From the NCBI RefSeq assembly GCF_029906645.1, contig NZ_JARYGZ010000003.1:124001-188000 (forward strand): 64,000 nt of DNA, in the 5' to 3' direction. Each line of letters opens with the position of its first letter. Position 1 is the first letter of the stretch. This stretch comes from Sphingomonas oryzagri (GTDB taxonomy: Bacteria; Pseudomonadota; Alphaproteobacteria; Sphingomonadales; Sphingomonadaceae). A program made the position numbers and the translations under genes. The notes under the pieces were generated by a model. It saw only the letters and a program-made list of their open reading frames with translations. It was not told the DNA's origin and searched no databases. Below, in pieces: positions 25,897 through 36,261 of the stretch.

Positions 25897-26469
25897 ATGT
25901 CCGAAGTCACCGCCGTTCCCCTGCGTCCCGTCGCCAAGGGCACCGTCAGGAAGATCTGGCTCGGCGTCGGTTTCGCCGTCGTGATCGGCGTCGGGGCGGC
26001 GCTGGCAGGCACCTACAAGCAGGTGGCGATGGGCCAGCCGCCGAGCGTCTTCCTCGCCAAGAACGCCAAGAAGCATGGTGTCGTCACCACGGCATCCGGC
26101 CTCGAATATGAGGTGCTGGCGCCGGGCAGCGGCAATTCGCCCGGCCCGCAGGACATCGTGCTGATCGATTATGACGGCAAGCTGCTCGATGGCACGACCT
26201 TCGATTCGACCGCGCAGCACGGCCAGCCGGCGGTGATGCCCGTCGCAGGCTCGATCCCCGGTTTCTCGGAAGGCCTGCAGCTGATGAAGCGCGGCGCGCG
26301 CTATCGCTTCTGGATCCCGCCGCAGCTGGGTTATGGCGAGCAGGGCGCGGGCGACGGCGTGATCCCGCCGAACAGCGTCCTCCAGTTCGATGTCAGCCTG
26401 CGCGAGATCGCGCCGCAGCAGCCGGGCTACGGCCAGGCGGGCATGGGCGGCGCGGGCGGCCAGCCCTAA
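25897..26469 (+). CDS. membrane-anchored FKBP-type peptidyl-prolyl isomerase
   Basis: The 190-residue protein has one N-terminal membrane helix (IWLGVGFAVVIGVGAALAG, about 20-38). A periplasmic FKBP domain follows (about 65-172: VLIDYDGKLLDGTTFDST, SIPGFSEGLQLMKRG, IPPQLGYGEQ, IPPNSVLQFDV). The tail is Gly-rich. It catalyses prolyl isomerisation or acts as a folding chaperone in the periplasm. An 85-bp palindromic repeat separates it from the converging AI-2E transporter gene. Confidence 0.92.
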   Translation: MSEVTAVPLRPVAKGTVRKIWLGVGFAVVIGVGAALAGTYKQVAMGQPPSVFLAKNAKKHGVVTTASGLEYEVLAPGSGNSPGPQDIVLIDYDGKLLDGTTFDSTAQHGQPAVMPVAGSIPGFSEGLQLMKRGARYRFWIPPQLGYGEQGAGDGVIPPNSVLQFDVSLREIAPQQPGYGQAGMGGAGGQP

Positions 26470-26481
26470 TCCCTACGGGAT

Positions 26482-26566
26482 CGTCATTGCGGGCGTAGCG
26501 AAGCAATCCGTCGCCGCACACGATGCGCCTATGGATTGCTTCGTCGCTACGCGCCTCGCAATGACG
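26482..26566 (+). repeat. 85-bp palindromic repeat, copy 1
   Basis: It begins CGTCATTGCGGGCGTAGCG and ends CTCGCAATGACG. The arms can pair over most of their length around a variable centre. It has the same length and orientation as the copy at 41909 and lies between two converging genes. Confidence 0.85.
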
Positions 26567-26587
26567 ACGAACTAGCCGGCGCGGGGT

Positions 26588-27676
26588 TCAGGAGGCCTTC
26601 TTCGCCTCTTCCGCAGGATCGAGGCCGCTCTTCCGCTCCAGCGCGACCTTCGCCATCGCCACGATCGGATCGGCAAACATGAGGCCCAGCAGCCCGAACA
26701 GCGCGCCGAGCAGCAACTGCATCCCCAGCACCAGCGCCGGCGCGAGATCGACCGAGCGGCGCGCCACCATCGGCACCACCACGTATCCGTCGAAGATCTG
26801 CACCAGCACGTACACGCCGATCGCCAGGAAGCCCGTCGTGCTGCCCGCCGAGAAGCCGACCAGCACGGTCAGCACGCCCGATACGATCGCGCCGATATTG
26901 GGCAGGAAGGCGAGGATGCCGGTGATCAGGCCGAGCAGCAGCGCGAAGGGCACGCCGACGATCGACAGCGCGATCCAGATGAAGAGACCCTCCGCCGCCA
27001 TGCCGATCAGGCGCCCCGCCATCAGGCGGCGCAGCGTGTGCGCCATGTCGGCGCTGGTCTCGAAGAAGCCTTCGCGCTTGTCGGCGGGGATCAGCCAGGC
27101 GAGGCCGCGCTCGTATATCTTCGGCTCGGCGGCGAAGAACAGACCCAGCACCACGATCATCGCGACGCTGGAGATGCCGCCCAATGCCACGCCCACCGCA
27201 CTGGTCAGCTGGCCGAGCGATCCCATCAACTGTTTGCCGAGCGCGCCGACGTCCGGACCGCCCTTCGGCACCACGCCATATTGGCTGGCCCAGCCTTCGA
27301 TGCGCTGGAACTGGCTCATCACCAGTTCTTTCAGCGCCTGGAACTGGCTGACCAGCGTCAGCCCGGCATAGAAGAAGACGCCGATCAGGAAGGCGAACGC
27401 CAGCACCGCCACCAGCGCCACGCGCCAGCCACGCGGGATGGGCAGGATGCGGCCGAGCAGTCGCGCGCCGCCATCCAGCATCGAGGCGAAGACGAGGCCG
27501 CCGACGATCAGCAGCAGCGGCTGCGCCAGCACGTAGATCAGCACCACCGACAGCACGACCGAGACCCAGATGATCGCCTTCACCAGCTCGAAGCGGGTGC
27601 GCGGATCGCGAAGCTCGACGGGGGCGGGCGCCTGCATCGACGCCTCCGCCTCCTCGTGCGGGGTGGTCGGCGTCAC
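26588..27676 (-). CDS. AI-2E family (PerM/TqsA-like) transporter
   Basis: The 362-residue membrane protein has about seven to eight helices and the family's conserved C-terminal part (GILAFLPNIGAIVSGVLTVLVG, VYVLVQIFDGYVVVPMVARRSVDLAPALVL). Members have been linked to AI-2 export or Na+/H+ exchange; the substrate is open. The start ATG 27676 overlaps the end of lepB by 4 bases, so it is the last gene of the pyrE-lepB run. Confidence 0.85.
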   Translation of the reverse strand: MTPTTPHEEAEASMQAPAPVELRDPRTRFELVKAIIWVSVVLSVVLIYVLAQPLLLIVGGLVFASMLDGGARLLGRILPIPRGWRVALVAVLAFAFLIGVFFYAGLTLVSQFQALKELVMSQFQRIEGWASQYGVVPKGGPDVGALGKQLMGSLGQLTSAVGVALGGISSVAMIVVLGLFFAAEPKIYERGLAWLIPADKREGFFETSADMAHTLRRLMAGRLIGMAAEGLFIWIALSIVGVPFALLLGLITGILAFLPNIGAIVSGVLTVLVGFSAGSTTGFLAIGVYVLVQIFDGYVVVPMVARRSVDLAPALVLGMQLLLGALFGLLGLMFADPIVAMAKVALERKSGLDPAEEAKKAS

Positions 27677-28554
27677 GGCTTGGGCGGCGCGACGCGCGCC
27701 GGGTGGAGGTTGATGCCGGTGCGGCTCGGGCGCAGCGCGGTGAACCAGCTGATCGGGTTCCAGATCTCGCCGGTGCCGTCATAGCTGTGGGTGATGAACT
27801 CTGCGCGGCCGCCCAGATTCTCCCACGGCACCGGGCCGCCCAGGCCCAGTTCCTCGACCGGGTAGCGGCTGTCCGCCGACTCGTCGCGATTGTCGCCCAT
27901 CACGAAGACCGTGTTGGCGGGCACGGTGATCGGGCCGTATTCGTCGCCGGGGCTGGCATCGACGCCGAGATCGATCGTGTCGTAGGTGCGGCCCGAGGGC
28001 AAAGTCTCGCGGAAGACAGGCAGCTCGCAATAGAGCTTGCCGTCCGGCCCGGTGGTGCGATGCGCTGCCTCCAGCCCGCGGTCGCAGGGCACGTTGGCAT
28101 CCACCGGGATCATGGCCGGTTTCTCGGCGACACGCGGAATGGGTTTGCCGTTCAGCCACACCACGCCGCCGCGCACCTCGATCGTGTCGCCGGGCAGGCC
28201 GATCACGCGCTTGATATAGTCGCTGCTCTCACCGGTCGGCGTGAGGATCACGACGTCGCCGCGTTCGGGCATGTGGCCGAACAGGCGACCATGGATGAAG
28301 GGGATGACGTGCCAGAAGGAGGAGGCGTAGCTCCAGCCATAAGGATATTTGCTGACGACGAGGCGATCGCCCTTGATCAGCGTCGGCATCATCGACTCGG
28401 ACGGAATGTAGAAGGGCTTGGCGACGAACGTCCAGAAGCCCAGAACCGCCAGGATCAGCCAGGCGAGGCCGCGCGCTTCGGTCTTCCAGTCGACCTTGTC
28501 CTTCTCCTTGGGAGCTTCCGCCGGGGTGGTGGTGGCGGTGTCGGTCTCGCTCAA
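27673..28554 (-). CDS. lepB: signal peptidase I
   Basis: The 293-residue inner-membrane peptidase removes signal peptides from exported proteins. It has a single N-terminal helix (LAWLILAVLGFWTFVA), nucleophile Ser54 in PSESMMPTL, general-base Lys115 in YIKRVIGLPGD, and the MGDNRDESADSR box. It starts with TTG at 28554. It is part of the acpS-lepB-AI-2E run. Confidence 0.95.
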   Translation of the reverse strand: MSETDTATTTPAEAPKEKDKVDWKTEARGLAWLILAVLGFWTFVAKPFYIPSESMMPTLIKGDRLVVSKYPYGWSYASSFWHVIPFIHGRLFGHMPERGDVVILTPTGESSDYIKRVIGLPGDTIEVRGGVVWLNGKPIPRVAEKPAMIPVDANVPCDRGLEAAHRTTGPDGKLYCELPVFRETLPSGRTYDTIDLGVDASPGDEYGPITVPANTVFVMGDNRDESADSRYPVEELGLGGPVPWENLGGRAEFITHSYDGTGEIWNPISWFTALRPSRTGINLHPARVAPPKP

Positions 28555-28564
28555 CTCTCTATCC

Positions 28565-28981
28565 TCAGTCTGCGTCTGCCGGGATCGGCAGCGCCTCGAT
28601 GATGACGAACGCCTGCGCCCAGGGCAGATCGTCGGTCATCGTCAGATGCACAATCGGGGCGTGGCCCGCCGGGATCAACGCGTCAAGCCTCGCCTTGGCC
28701 CCGCCGGTCAGCGCGAGCGTGGGCGCGCCGCTCGGCAGGTTCACGACGCCGATGTCCTTCATGAACACGCCGCGCTTGAAGCCGGTGCCGACGGCCTTGG
28801 AAAAAGCCTCCTTGGCGGCGAAGCGCTTGGCGTAGGTGGCGGCGCGGGTGAGCGTCCGCCGCTCGGACTTGGCGCGCTCGGTATCAGTGAAGACGCGGAC
28901 GATGAAGCGCTCGCCGAAGCGATCCAGAGAATTCTGGATCCGGTCGATGTTGCAGAGATCGGATCCGATGCCGACGATCAC
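28565..28981 (-). CDS. acpS: holo-[acyl-carrier-protein] synthase
   Basis: The 138-residue enzyme transfers phosphopantetheine from CoA to acyl carrier protein. The signatures are [12 protein letters not shown] (Mg-binding Asp8) and [16 protein letters not shown]. It starts with GTG at 28981, overlapping the pdxJ stop (GTGA). The order pdxJ-acpS-lepB is commonly conserved in alphaproteobacteria. Confidence 0.95.
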   Translation of the reverse strand: MIVGIGSDLCNIDRIQNSLDRFGERFIVRVFTDTERAKSERRTLTRAATYAKRFAAKEAFSKAVGTGFKRGVFMKDIGVVNLPSGAPTLALTGGAKARLDALIPAGHAPIVHLTMTDDLPWAQAFVIIEALPIPADAD

Positions 28982-29706
28982 CGCGCCTCATCCATCAGTG
29001 CGCGCATCCGGCGGACGCTGGCCTCCAGTCCGGTGAAGATGGCCTCGCCGATCAGGAAGTGGCCGATGTTGAGCTCGGCGATCTGCGGAATGGCGGCGAC
29101 CGGCACGACATTGTCGTAGGTGAGGCCGTGGCCGGCGTGCGGTTCGATGCCGTTCTTGGCGGCGAGCGCGGCGGCGTCGGTAAGGCGCTTGAGTTCGGCC
29201 ACCTGTTTCTCGCCCTCGGCATGGGCGTAGGCGCCGGTATGGAACTCCACCACCGGCGCGCCGAGCGACACGGCCGCCTCGATCTGGCGGGGATCCGGCT
29301 CGATGAACAAGGACACGCGGATGCCGGCCTCGCCCAGCCGCGCGATCAGCGGCTTCAGGTGATTGTGCTGGCGCGCGGCGTCGAGGCCGCCCTCGGTGGT
29401 CACCTCCTCGCGCCGCTCGGGCACGATACAGGCGGCGTGCGGGCGATGGCGGAGCGCGATCGCCACCATCTCCTCGGTCGCCGCCATCTCGAAATTCAAC
29501 GGCAGCGAGATCGCACCGATCAGATGGGCGATGTCCTCGTCCATGATGTGGCGGCGATCCTCGCGCAGGTGCGCGGTGATGCCGTCGGCACCGGCCGCCT
29601 GCGCCACCTGCGCGGCGCGGATCGGATCGGGATGCAGCCCGCCCCGCGCATTGCGGATCGTCGCGACGTGATCGATGTTGACGCCTAACCTCAGCTTGCC
29701 ACTCAT
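28978..29706 (-). CDS. pdxJ: pyridoxine 5'-phosphate synthase
   Basis: The 242-residue TIM-barrel enzyme makes pyridoxine phosphate in vitamin B6 synthesis. It begins [19 protein letters not shown], with HLREDRRHI and the C-terminal [11 protein letters not shown] and [10 protein letters not shown] motifs. I chose ATG 29706, which overlaps the stop of the serine hydrolase gene (ATGA). Confidence 0.96.
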   Translation of the reverse strand: MSGKLRLGVNIDHVATIRNARGGLHPDPIRAAQVAQAAGADGITAHLREDRRHIMDEDIAHLIGAISLPLNFEMAATEEMVAIALRHRPHAACIVPERREEVTTEGGLDAARQHNHLKPLIARLGEAGIRVSLFIEPDPRQIEAAVSLGAPVVEFHTGAYAHAEGEKQVAELKRLTDAAALAAKNGIEPHAGHGLTYDNVVPVAAIPQIAELNIGHFLIGEAIFTGLEASVRRMRALMDEAR

Positions 29707-30749
29707 GAAGCACATCCCACGGCCGATAGCGCCCTATAGGCGAAGCCCTTGCCCTGCCAAACCTCGCCGAAGGTAAAATCGCCCCGCCGGGTGAACATGA
29801 CCAGTGCCTTCCCCATCGCGGGCAGTATGAAGTTGCGAATCTGAACGCCGCCGATCTCGCCCCGTCGCTCGACGATCGAGGTGGGCATGGCGCAGCCCGC
29901 CAGTGTCGCGTCATATTGCCACTGGCCGAGCGCCGCCTGGCCCCATCTGGGCTCGCCCTTCCACATCGCGGCGGTTGCCGCCTCGCCGAGCAGCGTGTGG
30001 GCGATCAGCGCGCGATCGAAGGCGTAGAGCGCCATGGGAGGCCCGTAGACCGACCCCGCCGCGCCATAGGTGCCGAGATTGCCGATATCCTCGCGCACGC
30101 CGGGTTTCGCGATACCGCGGACGTGGGGCGCGGGCGGGCGATCGGGGGAGAAAAGCCCGATCTTGAACTCCAACGGCCCGGCGATCCGTTCCTGCAGCAG
30201 CTTCGCATAAGGTTTGCCGGTCGTCCTCTCGATAAGCGCGCCCAGCACGATGAAGTCGCAATTGTCGTAGTGAAAGACGAGGCCCGGCTTGGCGCGGGGG
30301 TGCTCCGCGCAATAATGCGTCGCCTCATATTGCATCGTGCCCCGGCCGGGCGGCGGGCGGTAGAAGAGCGGCATCCCGCTCCTGTCGTTCGGCCCGTCCT
30401 CGTTGGGATCGGCGAGGCCGCTGGTGTGCTGGAGCAGCTGGCGGATCGTGATCAGATCCGAAAAGACATGCGGCCATTCGGGCCACCAGTCGGTGATCGG
30501 CCGGTCGAGCGACAGGCGGCCCGCCTGCACCTCCTGCATCACGATCGTCGCCGCGAGCTGCTTGGAAACGGACGCCCAGCGCCACGTCGCGTCCGCATCG
30601 CCATGGACGTAGCCGGGCCTGTCCGAATCGCCCGCGATCACCACGCCGTCGAACCTGGCGGCGGAAACGATTCGGTCGAGCGGGGCGGGCGCCGGTGCGG
30701 CGGCGGTCAGCGCGAGCGCGAAAATCGGGGCGAAGCGGCGCGATCCCAT
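29703..30749 (-). CDS. exported class C beta-lactamase-like serine hydrolase
   Basis: The 348-residue protein has a signal peptide ([19 protein letters not shown]). It carries the SxxK motif as Ser60-V-S-Lys63 and YDN at 161-163, the second catalytic motif. Such proteins include esterases, DD-peptidases and beta-lactamases; a penicillin-resistance role is not implied. I chose ATG 30749; the GGGGGAGG ribosome-binding site upstream of it is the outer arm of the palindromic repeat at 30753-30889. It is an unusual passenger between pyrE and pdxJ. Confidence 0.8.
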   Translation of the reverse strand: MGSRRFAPIFALALTAAAPAPAPLDRIVSAARFDGVVIAGDSDRPGYVHGDADATWRWASVSKQLAATIVMQEVQAGRLSLDRPITDWWPEWPHVFSDLITIRQLLQHTSGLADPNEDGPNDRSGMPLFYRPPPGRGTMQYEATHYCAEHPRAKPGLVFHYDNCDFIVLGALIERTTGKPYAKLLQERIAGPLEFKIGLFSPDRPPAPHVRGIAKPGVREDIGNLGTYGAAGSVYGPPMALYAFDRALIAHTLLGEAATAAMWKGEPRWGQAALGQWQYDATLAGCAMPTSIVERRGEIGGVQIRNFILPAMGKALVMFTRRGDFTFGEVWQGKGFAYRALSAVGCAS

Positions 30750-30752
30750 CCC

Positions 30753-30889
30753 AATCCTCCCCCGCCAGGGGGAGGTGGCATGCGTCAGCATGACGGAGGG
30801 GGTGGGCGGCGGAGTTTTATCGGTGAGCACATCGTCGTCCTCCCCCTCCGTCGCCTTCGGCGCCACCTCCCCCTGGCGGGGGAGGATTT
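30753..30889. repeat. 137-bp GC-rich palindromic element
   Basis: The two ends are long inverted copies (about 48 bases each), beginning AATCCTCCCCCGCCAGGG and ending GGCGGGGGAGGATT. Each half also contains its own short hairpin. The centre is about 40 bases of unrelated sequence. It fills the pyrE - serine hydrolase gap and provides the latter's ribosome-binding site. Confidence 0.8.
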
Positions 30890-30891
30890 AG

Positions 30892-31479
30892 TTATGCCGC
30901 CTTGGCCCGGCTGCCGGGCTTGATCGCCGGAATCGCCGCCAGTTCCTCCGGCAGTTCGTCCGGCGCGTAGGTCGGCACGTCCATGGTCAGCAAAGCGGTC
31001 AGCGGCACGCCGACGTCCGCCGTGCCGTTCGAGCGATCGACCAGGCAGCCCGCCGCGATCACGCGGCCGCCGGCTTCCTCGATCGCCTTGATCGCCTCGC
31101 GCGACGACAGGCCCGTCGTCACGACGTCCTCCATCATCAGCACCTTCTGGCCCGGCTCGAGGCTGAAGCCACGCCGCAGCTCGAAGGTGCCGGAAGGCCG
31201 CTCGACGAACATCGCCTCGACGCCCAGCGCACGTGCCATCTCATAGCCGACGATCACGCCGCCCATCGCCGGCGACACCACCGCCGTGACGCCGGCATGC
31301 ACCGCCGGCGTGAAGCGCGAGGCCAGCTCCGCGCACAGCCGCGCGGCGCGTTTGGGGTCCATCAGCACGCGTGCGCACTGCAGATAGGTGGGGCTGCGCA
31401 GGCCGGAGGACAGGATGAAATGTCCGTCCAGCAGGGCTTCGGCCGCGCGGAATTCCGCCAGCACCTCGTCGTCGGTCAT
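30892..31479 (-). CDS. pyrE: orotate phosphoribosyltransferase
   Basis: The 195-residue enzyme adds PRPP to orotate in pyrimidine synthesis. The PRPP-binding motif is [11 protein letters not shown], and the N-terminal part has [17 protein letters not shown] chose ATG 31479 ([10 protein letters not shown]), since upstream in-frame sequence does not resemble PyrE. It heads the minus-strand run and is divergent from the oxidase operon. Confidence 0.95.
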   Translation of the reverse strand: MTDDEVLAEFRAAEALLDGHFILSSGLRSPTYLQCARVLMDPKRAARLCAELASRFTPAVHAGVTAVVSPAMGGVIVGYEMARALGVEAMFVERPSGTFELRRGFSLEPGQKVLMMEDVVTTGLSSREAIKAIEEAGGRVIAAGCLVDRSNGTADVGVPLTALLTMDVPTYAPDELPEELAAIPAIKPGSRAKAA

Positions 31480-31677
31480 GTCAGCCTTCCGAAAACCTTG
31501 GGTTCCGAGTCCCCCGGATCGCGCGCTGATAGGCGTGCCGGGCGCCACAGGCAATCCGCTGGCGTGCTGCGCCGCGGTTATCGGCGCTTGAGGCTTTGCG
31601 TTCGCTTGCTATAAAGCCGCCCAATGGTCGATGATGGGCAAGAGCCTGCGACACGGCCATGTGGGAAGAGGGGTGAC

Positions 31678-32823
31678 ATGAAGAGTTTGAAGTCACTGGG
31701 TTTTGCGGGCCTGATCGCCACCATGGCGCTGGGTGGCGCGCTCCATGCGCAAGCCCCCGCGGCGACGCCTGCGACGGCTTCCCCCACCGCGACCGCGACG
31801 CCTCCGGCCTCCGGCCAAGCCGCCGCCACCGCGACCACCAAGGATGCAGCCGCGCCCGCCGCCGCCGCGCCGGCCGACAGCGCCGCCGCGACGCCGGCCC
31901 CCGCGGCTTCCAAGATCCCCGAATTCTACCAGCCGACGCCGGGCATCGGCCAGCCGACCGACAAGATCTCGCTCCAGCCGCAGGTCACCGATCTCGGCCT
32001 CTTCGCCCAGCATTTCGACACCGCTTTGATCTGGGTGATTACGGCCATCAGCCTGTTCGTGCTGCTGCTGCTGGCGATCGTCATCGTCCGCTACAACCGT
32101 CGCGCCAACCCGACGCCGTCACGCACCAGCCACAACACGACGATCGAGATCATCTGGACGGTGGCGCCAGTGCTGATCCTGCTCTGCATCGCGGTGCCGT
32201 CGATCAAGCTGCTCGCCCGCCAGTATGCGACGCCGAAGCCCGATCTGACCGTGAAGGTGATCGGCCACCAGTGGTACTGGTCGTACCAATATCCCGATAA
32301 CGGCGACTTCGAGGTCGTCTCCAACATCCTGACCGACGCGCAGGACAAGGCGAAGGGCGAACCCCGCCAGCTCGGCGTCGATGCCCGCATGGTCGTGCCG
32401 GTCGATTCGGTGATCAAGATCATCACCACCTCGGACGACGTGATCCACTCCTTCGCGGTGCCGGCCTTCTGGACCAAGATGGACGCGGTTCCCGGCCGCC
32501 TGAACGAGACATGGTTCAAGGTGAACCGCCCCGGCCTCTATTACGGCCAGTGCTCGGAACTGTGCGGCGCGCGCCACGGCTACATGCCGATCGCGGTCGA
32601 GGTCGTCTCCAGGCAGCAATTCGCCCAGTGGGTCGCCGCCAATGGCGGTACGATGCCGGGGGCAGCGAAGCCTGCCTCCAGCGACGCGACGGCCAATTCG
32701 CCGATCAGCAATCCGCCGGCGGGCACCGCCAATCCTGAACCCGGTGCCGGTGAATCCACCACCGCGACCGAGAACAGCACCGCCGCCGCGACGCCCGCGT
32801 CGCAGGCTGCCACGACCAACTGA
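31678..32823 (+). CDS. ctaC: cytochrome c oxidase subunit II
   Basis: The 381-residue CuA-carrying subunit takes electrons from cytochrome c. It has a signal peptide, an Ala/Pro/Thr-rich linker (about 25-78), two membrane helices (about 110-135 and 150-172) and a periplasmic cupredoxin domain. The CuA ligands are His257, Cys292, Cys296, His300 and Met303 ([12 protein letters not shown]). The C-terminus has another low-complexity extension of about 50 residues. I chose ATG 31678, preceded by GAGGGG. It is the first gene of the aa3 operon. Confidence 0.95.
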   Translation: MKSLKSLGFAGLIATMALGGALHAQAPAATPATASPTATATPPASGQAAATATTKDAAAPAAAAPADSAAATPAPAASKIPEFYQPTPGIGQPTDKISLQPQVTDLGLFAQHFDTALIWVITAISLFVLLLLAIVIVRYNRRANPTPSRTSHNTTIEIIWTVAPVLILLCIAVPSIKLLARQYATPKPDLTVKVIGHQWYWSYQYPDNGDFEVVSNILTDAQDKAKGEPRQLGVDARMVVPVDSVIKIITTSDDVIHSFAVPAFWTKMDAVPGRLNETWFKVNRPGLYYGQCSELCGARHGYMPIAVEVVSRQQFAQWVAANGGTMPGAAKPASSDATANSPISNPPAGTANPEPGAGESTTATENSTAAATPASQAATTN

Positions 32824-32834
32824 GGCCCGGACCG

Positions 32835-34529
32835 ATGACCGATACCACGGCCACCCCGCATTTCTTTGAAGCGCATGGCGACGCCCACGGGCATCATCAC
32901 GACGCGGATCACAAGCCGGGCTTCTTCGCGCGCTGGTTCATGTCCACCAATCACAAGGACATCGGCACGCTCTACCTGATCTTCGCGATCACCGCCGGCA
33001 TCATCGGCGGCGCGATCTCGGGCATGATGCGCGCCGAACTGATGGAGCCGGGCATCCAGTATCTGCCCACCTGGGCGCATTACTGGCACCAGCCCGAAGG
33101 CCGCGACGCGGCGCTCCATCTGTGGAACGTGCTGATCACCGCGCACGGCCTGATCATGGTCTTCTTCATGGTCATGCCGGCGATGATCGGCGGATTCGGC
33201 AACTGGTTCGTGCCGATCATGATCGGGGCGCCGGACATGGCGTTCCCGCGCATGAACAATATCAGCTTCTGGCTGATCATCCCGGCGTTCCTGCTCCTTC
33301 TCGGCTCCACCTTCGTGCCGGGCGGAACGGGCGACGGCGCGGGCACTGGCTGGACGCTCTACGCGCCCCTGTCGACGTCCGGATCGGCCGGCCCGGCGGT
33401 GGACATGGCGATCCTCGCGCTTCACCTGGCGGGCGCGTCGTCGATCCTCGGCGCGGTGAACTTCATCACCACCATCTTCAACATGCGCGCGCCGGGTATG
33501 ACGCTGCACAAGATGCCCCTCTTCGCCTGGTCGGTGCTGGTCACCGCCTTCCTGCTGCTGCTGTCGCTGCCGGTCCTCGCCGCCGCGATCACCATGCTGC
33601 TGACCGACCGCAATTTCGGCACGACCTTCTTCGATGCGTCGGGCGGCGGCGACCCGATCCTCTACCAGCACCTCTTCTGGTTCTTCGGACACCCCGAGGT
33701 GTACATCATGATCCTGCCGGGCTTCGGCATGATCAGCCACATCATCGCCACCTTCTCGAAGAAGCCGGTGTTCGGCTATCTCGGCATGGCCTACGCGATG
33801 GTCGCGATCGGCGTGGTCGGCTTCGTCGTGTGGGCGCACCACATGTATACGACCGGCCTCGACGTGAACACGAAGATGTATTTCACCGCCGCCACGATGG
33901 TGATCGCGGTGCCGACCGGCATCAAGATCTTCTCGTGGATCGCGACGATGTGGGGCGGATCGATCGAGTTCAAGACCCCGATGGTCTGGGCGATCGGTTT
34001 CATCTTCATGTTTACCGTCGGCGGCGTGACTGGCGTGGTGCTGTCCAATGGCGGCATCGATAACTATTATCAGGACACGTATTACGTCGTTGCGCACTTC
34101 CACTACGTGCTGTCGCTCGGCGCGGTGTTCTCGCTGTTCGCGGGCTTCTACTACTGGTTCCCGAAGATGTCGGGGAAGATGTATTCGGAAGCGCTTGGTC
34201 AGATCCACTTCTGGCTGTTCTTCATCGGTGTGAACCTGCTGTTCTTCCCGATGCACTTCCTCGGCCGGCAGGGGATGCCGCGCCGCTATCCGGACTATCC
34301 GGACGCCTTCGAGAAGTGGAACCACCTGGCGACCATCGGCTACATGGTGATGGCGTTCAGCATGATCTTCTTCTTCGTGAACGTGTTCTACACGCTGTTC
34401 GCGGGCAAGAAGGCGCCGAACAATCCGTGGGGCGAGGGGGCCACGACCCTCGAGTGGACGCTGCCGTCCCCGCCGCCCTACCACCAGTTCGAGACCCTGC
34501 CGGTGATCGGCGACGAAGATCACCACTGA
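32835..34529 (+). CDS. ctaD: cytochrome c oxidase subunit I
   Basis: This 564-residue catalytic subunit has twelve membrane helices and the heme a/a3-CuB centre. Recognisable parts are [33 protein letters not shown] (CuB His and cross-linked Tyr), [10 protein letters not shown] and [16 protein letters not shown]. This is the aa3 type A form. It follows ctaC after 11 bases. Confidence 0.97.
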   Translation: MTDTTATPHFFEAHGDAHGHHHDADHKPGFFARWFMSTNHKDIGTLYLIFAITAGIIGGAISGMMRAELMEPGIQYLPTWAHYWHQPEGRDAALHLWNVLITAHGLIMVFFMVMPAMIGGFGNWFVPIMIGAPDMAFPRMNNISFWLIIPAFLLLLGSTFVPGGTGDGAGTGWTLYAPLSTSGSAGPAVDMAILALHLAGASSILGAVNFITTIFNMRAPGMTLHKMPLFAWSVLVTAFLLLLSLPVLAAAITMLLTDRNFGTTFFDASGGGDPILYQHLFWFFGHPEVYIMILPGFGMISHIIATFSKKPVFGYLGMAYAMVAIGVVGFVVWAHHMYTTGLDVNTKMYFTAATMVIAVPTGIKIFSWIATMWGGSIEFKTPMVWAIGFIFMFTVGGVTGVVLSNGGIDNYYQDTYYVVAHFHYVLSLGAVFSLFAGFYYWFPKMSGKMYSEALGQIHFWLFFIGVNLLFFPMHFLGRQGMPRRYPDYPDAFEKWNHLATIGYMVMAFSMIFFFVNVFYTLFAGKKAPNNPWGEGATTLEWTLPSPPPYHQFETLPVIGDEDHH

Positions 34530-34570
34530 TTCACGGCACTGATCCGGGTCGTATTTTCTGCTAGGGCCGC

Positions 34571-34597
34571 GCCCGGAGCGACGTTTCCGCTCCGGGC
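34571..34597 (+). promoter_or_regulatory. 10-bp stem-loop between ctaD and ctaB
   Basis: GCCCGGAGCG and CGCTCCGGGC pair perfectly around a 7-base loop. No T run follows. It may lower read-through into the assembly genes or stabilise the upstream structural-gene mRNA. Confidence 0.5.
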
Positions 34598-34612
34598 TTC
34601 GGTTCGAGTGAG

Positions 34613-35533
34613 ATGAAGGACAGAATGGCGAGCGCGCCGATCGTTACATCGAATATGCCGGCGGAATGGCGCGACTTCTGGGCGCTGACCAAGCCGCGCG
34701 TGATGACGTTGGTGGTCTTCACGGGTCTGTGCGGCCTGCTGATCGCGCCGGGCCATATCCATCCGGTGCTGGGCTTCACCGCGATCCTGTGTATCGCGCT
34801 GGGCGCCGGCGCCGCTGCCGCGCTCAACCAGTGGTACGAGGCCGATCTCGATGCCAAGATGAAGCGGACGGCCAATCGCCCGCTTCCCGCCGGGCGCATG
34901 AACCGCCAGTCCGCGCTCCATTTCGGCGTGGGCCTCGCCGCCTTCTCGGTGATCCTGATGGGCCTCGCGGTGAACGCGCTCGCCGCCGCCATCCTGATCG
35001 TCTCGATCCTCTTCTACGTGCTGATCTATACCGTCTGGCTGAAGCGCCGGACGCCGCAGAACATCGTCATCGGCGGTGCGGCCGGCGCCTTCCCGGCGCT
35101 GATCGGCTGGGCGGCGGTGACGGGGCGGGTGGACGTTCTGCCGGTGCTGCTCTTCTTCCTCGTCTTCCTGTGGACGCCCCCGCATTTCTGGGCGCTCTCG
35201 CTGTTCGTGAACTCGGACTATGCCGCCGCCGGTGTACCGATGATGAGCGTTGTGGCCGGCACGAAGGCGACCCGCCTGCAGGCCTTCCTCTACAGCTGGC
35301 CAATGGCGGCGGTGGCGATCGCGCCCTGGCCGCTGGGCCTCGCCGGACCGATCTACGGCATCGCGGCGATCGCGCTGAACCTAGTTTTCCTGGCGCTCGC
35401 CGCGCGCGTCGGCTTCAGTCGCGAGGCGGATCCGGCGCTGATGAAGGCCGAACGCCGCCTGTTCGGCTATTCCATCCTCTATCTCTTCGCGACCTTCGGC
35501 GTGCTGGTCGTGGACAAGCTCTGGTTCGCCTGA
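34613..35533 (+). CDS. ctaB: protoheme IX farnesyltransferase (heme O synthase)
   Basis: The polytopic membrane enzyme farnesylates heme b to heme o on the way to heme a. The prenyltransferase motif is [21 protein letters not shown]-like, and the second motif is [20 protein letters not shown] 34613 gives 306 residues; ATG 34625 (MASAP) is equally possible. It overlaps the next small gene (TGATG). Confidence 0.95.
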   Translation: MKDRMASAPIVTSNMPAEWRDFWALTKPRVMTLVVFTGLCGLLIAPGHIHPVLGFTAILCIALGAGAAAALNQWYEADLDAKMKRTANRPLPAGRMNRQSALHFGVGLAAFSVILMGLAVNALAAAILIVSILFYVLIYTVWLKRRTPQNIVIGGAAGAFPALIGWAAVTGRVDVLPVLLFFLVFLWTPPHFWALSLFVNSDYAAAGVPMMSVVAGTKATRLQAFLYSWPMAAVAIAPWPLGLAGPIYGIAAIALNLVFLALAARVGFSREADPALMKAERRLFGYSILYLFATFGVLVVDKLWFA

Positions 35534-35664
35534 TGGCCCTCGATCCCGAAACCGAAACCGAAGTCCGCCGCCGTCAGCGCAGCCGGGCGATCGTCACCGC
35601 GCTTCTGCTCGGCGCCTTCGTCGTGCTGGTCTACGCGATCAGCATCGCCAAGATGCTCAAGTGA
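35533..35664 (+). CDS. small single-helix membrane protein in the oxidase operon (43 aa)
   Basis: The 43-residue protein has a charged N-terminus (DPETETEVRRRQRSR) and one membrane helix (AIVTALLLGAFVVLVYAISIA). Both ends overlap neighbours (TGATG with ctaB, GTGA with ctaG). Short membrane proteins at this position are known in other alphaproteobacterial cox operons (sometimes called CoxF). An assembly role is inferred from position. Confidence 0.75.
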   Translation: MALDPETETEVRRRQRSRAIVTALLLGAFVVLVYAISIAKMLK

Positions 35665-36209
35665 GCGCGGCGTCCCGCAACCTGCGCACCGGCCTGATCG
35701 CGGGCGCAGTGGCCTGCGGGATGGTTGGCATGGGCTTCGCGGCGGTGCCGCTCTATCGCATCTTCTGCCAGCAGACCGGCTTCGGCGGCACTGCGCGGAT
35801 CGAGGAGGGGGCGAAGGCGCCCGGCGACACCGGCAAGATCGTCACCGTCCGTTTCGACGCCAACGTCTCCGACAAGCTGCACTGGACCTTCGAGCCGGAG
35901 CAGAAGACCGAACGCGTCGCGATCGGCGCCCGCCAGCTCGCCTTCTTCGACGCGACCAACCTGTCCGACAAGCCGATCACGGGATCGGCCGCTTTCAACA
36001 TCTCGCCCGACCAGAGCGCACAATATTTCGTGAAGGTGCAATGCTTCTGCTTCACCCAGCAGACGCTCCAGCCCGGCGAAACACAGCGGATGCCGGTGGT
36101 GTTCTACGTCGATCCCGCCTTCCTGAAAGACCCGGACAATGCCGGGGTCAGCGAAATCACGCTCAGCTACACATTCTATCCTGTGGACCACGCGCCCACC
36201 CAAGGCTAA
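35661..36209 (+). CDS. ctaG: cytochrome c oxidase assembly protein CtaG (Cox11 family)
   Basis: The 182-residue protein delivers copper to the CuB site of subunit I. One N-terminal helix is followed by VPLYRIFCQQTGFGGT and the copper-binding CFCF motif in KVQCFCFTQQTL, ending with the conserved SEITLSYTFYP. It starts with GTG overlapping the previous stop. Confidence 0.96.
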   Translation: MSAASRNLRTGLIAGAVACGMVGMGFAAVPLYRIFCQQTGFGGTARIEEGAKAPGDTGKIVTVRFDANVSDKLHWTFEPEQKTERVAIGARQLAFFDATNLSDKPITGSAAFNISPDQSAQYFVKVQCFCFTQQTLQPGETQRMPVVFYVDPAFLKDPDNAGVSEITLSYTFYPVDHAPTQG

Positions 36210-36261
36210 GGTCCACGCCGAACACGGCCTCAAGAGCCGACAGACAGGGACGAGAGAGACG

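Noticed and set aside
32580-34526. 648-codon minus-strand open frame opposite ctaD, rich in His, Arg, Glu and Asp.
   Set aside because: It is antisense to a complete subunit I gene. The His/Asp/Glu bias is the usual shadow of hydrophobic codons in GC-rich DNA.
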